A stretch of DNA of 64,000 nt, taken from contig CAXAMN010021362.1 in the NCBI GenBank assembly GCA_963970005.1, forward strand, positions 2,413,764 to 2,477,763, written 5' to 3'. A program made the position numbers and the translations under genes. The stretch is from Durusdinium trenchii. Taxonomy: Eukaryota; Sar; Dinophyceae; Suessiales; Symbiodiniaceae. Shown piece by piece: positions 56,475 through 64,000 of the stretch. How positions within the stretch are numbered: the first letter of the stretch is position 1; the number at the start of each line of letters is the position of its first letter. The notes beneath the pieces are model-generated. The model ran no database searches, had not been told where the DNA came from, and was given only the letters and a program-made list of their open reading frames with translations.

Positions 56475-58840
56475 ATGCAGGAGGTTGGAGCGGCTTATGT
56501 CGATGTGCTTCTTCTTCTTTTCATTAAGTTAGCCACTGGCAGACGGGATGCCACTGACGGCGCCGCTAGTGCCTATGATGAGTCTAGATGCAAGATGTGC
56601 CAGCAGAGTGAGCAGGCCTTTGCTCACCGCTTTGCCATCCTCACGGGTGGCTTTGTTTCTCCTGCGGCTTATGGGGTTCAAACCAACACCCCGATCACAT
56701 GTTCGCGTGGCGGTGTTGCCAATCGAGCATATGCGTTGGCAAAGTCCCTACCAAACGTTGCAAAACGTCACCTACTCCCACAAAAAACTTGTTTTGCAAC
56801 GCCAACTGGGATGGTTTCCGTCCGGAGGCGCTCACTGTCCGTCAGGTGTAAATGAATCCCCCCTTGACCACTAGGTATTTTTGACCTCTCTTGTTTGAAG
56901 TTCCCATGGGTGCTGTCTCCACTTTGCACCCATCTGTCAAGTCCTGGACTTGTATTAAAAAACAATTTGCAAATTTGCTCACTAGTCAAACACATTCAGT
57001 CGCATGCCAGATCCACTTTTTGACATACCTACGCTGCACCTGACAGCTCTTTGATGAACTATTTGCCAATGGTCTTTGTGCGTAACTTGGCTACGGACCT
57101 CATCTCCTTCTTTGGACCTTCAAGTGCAGATTTTGTGGCAGGTGCAGTGCTTTGTGGACCTTGAAGTGCAGACTTTGTGGCAGGCGCAGTCCTTTGTCGA
57201 CCTTACAGTGCAGATTTCATGGCCGGCACAGTACTTTGTGGACCTTGAAGTGCAGACTTTGTGGCACGTGCAATACTTTGTGGACCTTGAAGTGCAGACT
57301 TTGCGGCAGACGCCTTTGTGGACCTTGAAGTGGAGATTCGTGGCAGGCGCAGCAAATGTGAAACACCTCGTGGGTCCAGCAAGGTCAAAGTCCGTCCTGG
57401 CTGTACCATTTTGGATGCTGCCCTTTCTTCTTTAGAAGAGGTTCCCTGGAATGACGGCGCATTTCGCTACTCCACTCTGCTTTGTGGAGACAAGCTTACA
57501 GATCGGCGTCCGAATTCACAGAATTGACATCTTTCTACCGCAACCAGATCTACATGGATGATGGATGATGCATTAATCATTATCCAATCTGGAAAAACAA
57601 AGAATGATTGAATGTCGACGAGGTTCCCGCACACAGATCCAGATTAACGCAAACATTTAGCAAGACCGCAGGGCTTATTGCGGTTGATCTTACCAAAAGT
57701 TTGTTGGGCATTTTTTCCTGAAAAACATTCGCGTGAATAACACCGAATGCCATTCATTTCGCAAGCTACTCACTCGGCCAAAAGTGAGTTTCAACAACAT
57801 AGGTTCCAGACTTGAGACAGCTGGGCACAAGTTGCTTTGGCAAAAACTCTACATGAAACCAAAACCAATCCCTTTGTTGTTTTCGCTCATCAGCTTAGTA
57901 CACGACATGCACAAAAACATTCAGAATCGTTTGAGCTGGATGTCTCTTCTTTTGGGAACAACCCGGCCTTTGAGCTTAAGAGGTTTGTCACTGGCCGGAT
58001 TCCACGTGGTGAGCCGGTTGCAAAGCAGGGGCACTGCCTGCATCCATTTGTACAACACCTCTTATCTGAGATGTGGCCGATTTTCTACCTGAAGTCGCTG
58101 AAGGGATCAGATCGAAATGGACCTTCTTGAAGACTCTTCTGTCAGAATTGCCAGACGACCCCAAGAGTTATGCCAGAAAATCGTTGTTTGATGTGGGGGG
58201 GCAGGCGAAGTCGAGTCTTTCAACTTTTTCCAGAGTTCTCTATCTCCTTCTGAGGAAGCCCAGGAAGATTTGTTCAGGATCCTTTCCGGACAGGACACTG
58301 CCATTGTGGAGCATGTGAGGTCTCTTTTCCCTGGCAAAGTTGCGCGGGAATTTATTTGGAAACTGAACTCAACAAATAGATAAGAGATGAGGACAAAAAA
58401 CATCATAGGATGTTTGTTCAAAAAGTCCTGGCAGTCATTGAAAAGTTCTTGAAACCTGCGGACTTTGTCTCCATTACTCAGATTGATTTGGTCACATTGC
58501 TGGAACTCCAAAGGAAGAAATCTCTCTTGAAAGACAACAGAGAATTCTACAACTGGTTTGGCTGCATCCTGGAAGCTGCCTGGTGTATGATACACATCCC
58601 AACGAAGTAGCTGGGTTGTCCAACAAAAGCAGCTGTTCAGTTCGTGGATCACCAGATCGGCTACACCTTTTGACCATGCGTTAGACTTATGCCTGGTACA
58701 CTTAAGTTGGATGTTGAGGCGGCTGGCGGACACAAAGTGCACCCACAAGAAGTTTGAAGCTTCTGTCGCGATTCTTTTGCGATGGCATTTCACGCAAAGG
58801 AAATTCGTCACTGGGCAGTATCTGCCAATCATCGAAGGAT
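56475..58840 (+). pseudogene. Decayed intron-free coding region with a tandem-repeat segment
   Basis: Protein-like sequence runs on the + strand through shifting frames with no splice signals at the changes. In order: 56475-56855 (MQEVGAAYVDVLLLLFIKLA, GGVANRAYALAKSLPNVAKR); the 42-bp minisatellite; about 57370-57527 (ILDAALSSLEEVPWNDGAFR); about 57610-57720 (SKTAGLIAVDLTKSLLGIF); about 57830-58070 (FELDVSSFGNNPAFELKRFV, TGRIPRGEPVAKQGHCLHPF); about 58070-58195 (VADFLPEVAEGIRSKWTFLK); after the G run at 58195-58202, SPSEEAQEDLFRILSGQDTA; about 58390-58600 (VQKVLAVIEKFLKPADFVSI); about 58620-58840 (FEASVAILLRWHFTQRKFVT). It ends at TGA 58838-58840. I do not recognise the family. Frameshifts plus two or more in-frame stops indicate a pseudogene, perhaps an old retrogene, though assembly errors at G runs could contribute. 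Confidence 0.45.
57105..57345. repeat. 42-bp minisatellite (14-codon period)
   Basis: The word TTTGTGGACCTT recurs at 57151, 57193, 57235 and 57277, exactly 42 bp apart, followed by a degenerate unit. Because 42 is a multiple of three, all frames are repetitive (for example VDLEVQTLWQAQ on the + strand and KSALQGPQSTVPA on the minus strand). Confidence 0.9.
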
Positions 58841-61800
58841 GAAGTCTTTAGACGAATTGCCTTCTTCTCTGGCCCCCCTCCATAGATTTTTACCTGCAAG
58901 AAGACTCTCCACCACCAGCAGCACCATCACCACCTTCATCGCCACCATCACCACCATCATCACCACCTTCACCGCTCTTCGGAACCTAAACCTTAGACAG
59001 GTAAAGCTCTGTTTGTGGTCTTTTGCCGGGATAACTATGATATATTTCAATCAGTGAAGCCTAGCGTATTTTGTGGGGTCAATCCCGTTTCGCTCTGAAA
59101 CCACGGTCCACACGGTGTCTTTTGTTCCAAGCACCTCGCGCAGCTGCGCTTCGACACGGCAGGCGCTGGCAGGCGGGGAACGGACCGGTCCACCCGCCCC
59201 TTTGCACCTTCTCCTCGCCTGGGGGAAGGTCACAAGTGATAGTCTATAGCTGGTGGTTTCGATTAGGTTCAAGCAGGTTCAGGTCCTACCTCCGCCTGGT
59301 TCAGAGAAGGTCCTGGTACTGATGTTGATGTTCAACCTTTACTTGGGAGGGTTGATCCTACTGACTTATTATACTCTTCGTTCGTGAAGCCATCAACCAG
59401 CAGCTTCAGTGCGATCGTTGAACGATCTTCCAGGAGGGCATGGGAGTCTGATTTGGTGAGGCGGTTCACGCAGGTGCCAGGAATCATAAGGTACCAGCAG
59501 TCACGGAGGATACGGGGTGCCGAAGGTGACGAACGGAGGAATGAACGAACCGAGGAATGAACCAATGGGTGCCAAGAACATCCACATCCACTCACAAACG
59601 GGGACGCAACAACACCCCGAACTCTGTGACTCCTGGTATATCCCCCCTCTTAACTACTGTAAATGGATATGGGGTGGCACCTAGGTAGTGGATATCCACT
59701 GAGGATATCCACAGTACAAATGCTTTGCACTGCAAGTGCACGGCGGGTTGTGAAGAGCTCTTGAACACGTCTGGAATGCACTATTCTGAGCTGCTGGGTG
59801 TGGACTGGGATCCGACAACAAGTTCTTCGACGCAAGAGAGACATTCTTTGCTGAGAGACATGACTGTGGGTGAAAAAAATGCATGATGCCAAGAACTTGA
59901 TGATGCAACGGTGGTTACTTGCGAATTGTTTCCACTGGGCCAGTGCATAAAGGATCCATATAGCAGGCACAATGTGAAGTGAGTGTCAAGTGGTAGTGCC
60001 AGTTTGTTCCAACTTGCCTTAATACCAAGACACTGTATCTGAGTTGGCCGTCCTAGTATCACCCAAGGTGAACTTTGAAAGACACCACCTGCGGGATCAT
60101 CTAAACATCCCAAGAGCCGCTGAGGACGAGCTACCTAGAGTCTCATCTAAAATCATCCCCCGGAGTCTCATCTAATTTAATGGTATGACCTAGACCCAAT
60201 TCTAGTGGTTCTACGTGGTTTAGCAGGAATGTGTGTGTTTTGCTTTTGGGAGAGAGGAATGGGGAATGAATATTACTCTTTTGGGATGTGGAGCGACGCT
60301 TTGATTACTCAGTGAAGGGGGTCCTGAACCTAAAGTCCATGACCTACAGAACTTTGTAGGGACATGAGTCCATGAGCAAGAACTGTTCTTGCTCCCACTG
60401 TGAAGGGGGGGGTCCTTAATCTTTGACACTCTGTGTCTATATAAATACATAGCTGCTATAGCTCCTGTTCCTCTTCCAGACGTGTCATCCATGTCCACCT
60501 CCGTGTCCACCTCACGTGACGCTCCTTCCCACCGGGTGGACGTCCCGAGGGCGCGGCGCCGCTGGAGCGATCAACGCTTGCGACTGGGCAGGGCACGCGG
60601 GATGGGCAGGGTGTCTCATGAGCAGACGTGTCTCAGGGGTGTCCTGTAGTACACGTATAGTAACAACAATTACTCATTCATGTAGATATATATATTATAC
60701 AAGGGGTTGTCCCATGGAGACCGAGAACAGTCGGTCAACAAGCAAATCACTGTTTTAGAGATAAGGCCTGCAACCAGGCCCCATCATCCACTGGGCCCTG
60801 GTAATGGGAGATGGATGTACCTGATGTAGACTCTTGATTCATTTGCCTCCCCAATTGCAAAACCTTTGCATATGGGGGGGTGTTATGGTCCTCAAGAGTC
60901 TACATACGTGACCGGTCAGTGTAGCAGTCGGTGAAAGATTCTATCACGTTTCAGGAAGGGGGTCTGCAACCCAACCATCATCATCCACTGTTGCTGGGAA
61001 TGGGATATATCTCAGATGTAGGTCTTGTTCCGAGACACAACCTATTTGGGACTGGCATATTTACTTATACATTGATCAGGTACATCATAGTGAGCCATAT
61101 GCCAGTCCCATGTGTCATGCCTGGGGTCGATGATTCAAACCCCCCGTCTCCAGTTTTACATCTTCACTACTCAATGGGGTTGATTAATCAAGAGTCTACA
61201 TTCGTCAACTCAAGTCAAGATGTCGATAGGGCATCTGGTGCCAAAGCAATGTAGCTCTTCAGTAGCTTGCTGATTCCCAAGCTGCTTGTAGAGCATCATT
61301 TTGTATGTTTTGTTGTGCGGTTTGATTGATCCGACCTAACTAATTGTCATATTCATATATGTTATGAATTGATTTGTATCAGCCTTCAGGACGCTTCGAA
61401 CTAACAAACAAAAGAGAAGAACCCCAACCCACACCATTCTCATCAACATGCTTCAATTTCCTGTGTAATCCACAGAGTTTGGCCATGACATCCACCCAAC
61501 AAGTGACGTGGCAACTCCCCCCCTTTTCATGCAAGGTTTGTTCGTTTCCCAGTCGCACCGTTGCACCAAACATGAAGTACTCACCGTCAGGCTGGTGAGC
61601 TACTTCTAGAAGAATGGATTTTGTCCGACGCCGTGGGAAACACCGCAGCGTCACCGCTCACCACGAGTGGCTACCGTGGGGTTGGGCAGCCGTTGGGGCA
61701 GCCACCGGAGCGTCACCGCTCAGGAACGCCATGCTTCAACGTCACTCGGCCGTTGGATGTCTTTGATGTCGTTTGGACCGTCGGAGGTCGAGTGGTGTCG

Positions 61801-62069
61801 AGTGGAGTTTTTTTTTTGATCTCTATAATAGGGGTTGGTGTTAAGTGGGTACCCCTATTATACATCGTGTCTTATTTATCAACGGTTATGAGTGATCTAA
61901 TGACTGATGGTCTACAGTTGCGAAAGCTTTTTAGTGCTCGTGGTGCTTTCGGATGCACGGAATAGTTGATGCGCATCATCGCGCCATTTTGTCAATCATA
62001 TCGTTCACATTTCATTCCGTTCCATCCAATTAGTTGGGATATGTTTGGATCATTGCACATGAGTATGTC

Positions 62070-62176
62070 TGTCCCATAATTACACTCCATGCAGCAAATA
62101 TATGCCGGTGCCTACATTGACCGCCCAAACCACCCCAACTGATCGGCTAATATATGGCATCCATGGAGTGTCCAGG
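62070..62176. mobile_element. MITE-like family A, diverged copy
   Basis: Contains ATATATGCCGGTGCCTACAT + TGACC, CAAACCACCCCAACTGATCG and CATCCATGGAGTGTCCAGG. The right end is clear; the left end (GTCTGTCCCATAATTACACT) is diverged. Confidence 0.5.
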
Positions 62177-63117
62177 TGTTAACTATTAATGCGAGCAAAT
62201 TTGTCAACCCGTGTTTTCCTTAGCCGCCAAAGAAATGCAACACCACCGTGTGCCAACTTCACCGTGCACAGATACCTTGATCTGATCATTGATCCATCTC
62301 CTGTGTTTTCTAACACATGACCTGGTTTTCTTTCTTTCATGTGTACGGACTTTGTAACCTCCGTCCCGGTCCTGGTGAATCTCCGTTTCGTTCCGACTCA
62401 GCAAATGTACAGGTTGGGCAGTCCACGACTCTGCGTGATGTCCCGGTTTCAGACGTTGAACATCTTCAAGTGTCCTTCAAATAATGGTTTCAAATGACTT
62501 CCAATGGTTTCAAATGGCGAGACATCATCATATTTCAACTGGGGAAGATGTGTCAACGACCGTTCCGAACCCGACGCGACGAATGAGATGGTCTCCTCAG
62601 CTCCTCGAGGTGATTGGTCACCCATCTCCAGCCCGCGTGTGTGCGGGATCCCGGGACAAACGCCGGACTGGCGATGGAGCTATTGGGAGATGGATTTTTG
62701 TGCCTCCTAATCTCTATGGACACATCCCACTCATGAAAATCATGACATCATCAATGTCATAGCGTTCTTGCTCTAGTGGCGACCAAGACCACCTAGACCA
62801 CTAAGGTTCAGTGGGAGAAACAAATAATGATGAAAGCAAACGAGCCAGGGTGGAGTCGAACCACCAATCAAAATGTGCTTCAGACCAGAACAGTCTGCAA
62901 GAGAACGCCTTAGATCCACTGCAGGGCGCAAGGTCCGCAGGGTGGTGAACCTAAACATAGCTTATCGTGAGCAAAGGCGGGGTCAAGCCAACGAGATTTG
63001 CAAAGGGAGGCCATCGATGGAGGTCAGGGGCGCCCTTGTGACATGCACTCACTGGATGGGGCTGCGTCGAAGAAGTGGTGGCTGTGGCCACGGCCCAATG
63101 CAGACTGCCATAGTCAC

Positions 63118-63370
63118 CAACAAGATCGCCAAGACCACCACCACCACCAAGGCCACCGGGACCACCAAGACCACCAAGAGCACCACCAACACCGCCTAGG
63201 CCGCCACAATCACCACCAAGACCACCAAGGCCACCGGGACCCCCACCAAGGCCACCGGACCTCCAAGAGCGCCACAATCACCACCAAGACCACCGGGACC
63301 ACCAAGACTACCAAGACCACCTAGACCACCAAGACCACTAAGGCCCACCGTTACCTCCAAGACCACCAAG
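63118..63370. repeat. CCACCAAGA minisatellite
   Basis: About 25 imperfect copies of CCACCAAGA/CCACCAAGG with interspersed CACCGGGAC. It yields Thr-Thr-Lys frames on the + strand and Gly-Gly-Leu frames on the minus strand, both low complexity. I do not regard either as a gene. Confidence 0.85.
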
Positions 63371-64000
63371 AGCACCTCCAACACCCCACACAATAGATAT
63401 AGTGTATTTGAACTTAGTACCAAATATATTACGCCGCAAGTATGTAATTAAGCTGACCGTATATTTAAATCGTATATTCATTCCGTATGCTTAAAGGGTC
63501 TGGCCGGGCTGGTAAAAATTACCTTGCCGGAGGTAGTCTAAAATATATGTTTACAAAAACGTGTATTAAAAGAACGATGCCGCAGCGTTCTTGCTACTAC
63601 AGTAGATCTCATGAAAACATCAGTAACAAGGACGCTACTAGTAGCTCCTGTCATCGCTACTAGGAACAGAGGGCGTCGCTACTAGTAGTACCAAGGAAGC
63701 TGTAGTACCAAGGAAGCTATAAGTATCAGTGAGGTGGTTTCTAAGAAGCCGATCGCCGAAGTGGGCTGTGACAACAATGCACTGCAGCATTGCGGTTGAA
63801 TGGTCCCTCTCGTTGCCACCATCGACGGATACAGTGAAGAACTACCCTATCCATGATGAGAAGGAACGAGATAGTGTTTGATTCATGGATCGGTCTCAAC
63901 TCCAATTCTCTTGCATTCCAGTGCATATACCATGAATAAATCACCATTTCTTGGATTGGTCTTAACATGTCTCAACTCTACTTTTTGCTGGCCAAGTCTT

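Larger units (their letters stand above)
58841..64000. other. Terminal intergenic region with repeats, no supported gene
   Basis: Contains CACCATCACCACC simple repeats (58905-58975), CpG-rich patches at about 59100-59220, 60500-60620, 61620-61800 and 62560-62700, and two family-A relatives (61030-61127 and 62070-62176). The word GTAGACTCTTGA occurs near 60828 and its inverse TCAAGAGTCTAC near 60893 and 61188. The CCACCAAGA minisatellite lies at 63118-63370, and repeated CGCTACTAGTAG words at about 63630-63690. No frame has coherent protein features. Confidence 0.45.

Noticed and set aside
58107-58832. Uninterrupted 241-codon frame on the minus strand
   Set aside because: Its product is Cys/Trp/Phe-rich without motifs, while the + strand beneath it reads as amphipathic, protein-like sequence in successive frames. 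I treat it as an antisense shadow of the pseudogene, with doubt recorded under findings.
62951-63324. Glycine-rich (minus) or Thr/Lys-rich (plus) proteins
   Set aside because: Both derive entirely from the CCACCAAGA minisatellite.

Overview
The window looks like nuclear DNA of a dinoflagellate, probably of the Symbiodinium/Polarella (Suessiales) type. Three things point there. The dinoflagellate spliced-leader sequence lies at 2733-2754, followed by genomic sequence without a splice donor. A Gag-like reading frame ending in a Gly-Lys (GKGKGK) tail follows it. Coding DNA elsewhere is cut into many short exons with AG|G acceptors and at least one GC donor. Genes are sparse, and most of the window is intergenic DNA packed with short inverted-repeat (MITE-like) elements, microsatellites and CpG-rich patches.

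Layout. 1-2700: non-coding. 2733-4085: a retroposed transcript (spliced-leader relict, leader, frameshifted Gag-like pseudogene). 4086-12990: MITEs, a GAT microsatellite with an assembly gap, no convincing gene. 13019-14074: an intronless gene for a predicted secreted protein of about 350 residues. 14075-30208: non-coding with several MITE families. 30331-47520: a dense multi-exon block on the + strand, bounded by inverted repeats. 47765-48365: composite repeat. 48366-49099: 3' exons of another gene. 49100-56470: mostly non-coding, with weak coding traces. 56475-58840: a decayed intron-free coding region with a 42-bp minisatellite. 58841-64000: repeats.

The main discovery is the 17.2-kb unit at 30331-47520. 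Its ends are inverted copies of each other (37 of 46 positions match by hand count, inside TA runs). Each end carries two copies of an 18-bp motif at an identical 3-bp spacing. Inside are, in order: (1) a spliced transposase-like gene with DGMDQAK, VDNTVKECKNN and VGHTH motifs, resembling the large uncharacterised family I recall as DUF7869; (2) a complete C5-cytosine DNA methyltransferase with motifs I, II, III, IV, VI, VIII and X spread over several exons; (3) a long series of exons of unrecognised protein, ending in a histone-H1-like Ala-Lys tail, a strongly acidic segment, a possible HMG/YABBY-like segment and a basic C-terminus; (4) a few last exons close to the right end. I infer a large cut-and-paste type element that carries its own DNA methyltransferase and possible chromatin-binding cargo. 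Methyltransferase capture by dinoflagellate and algal retrotransposons has been published. A TIR-bounded element with this gene set is, as far as I know, not described. Exon boundaries given below are hand-read and approximate unless stated.
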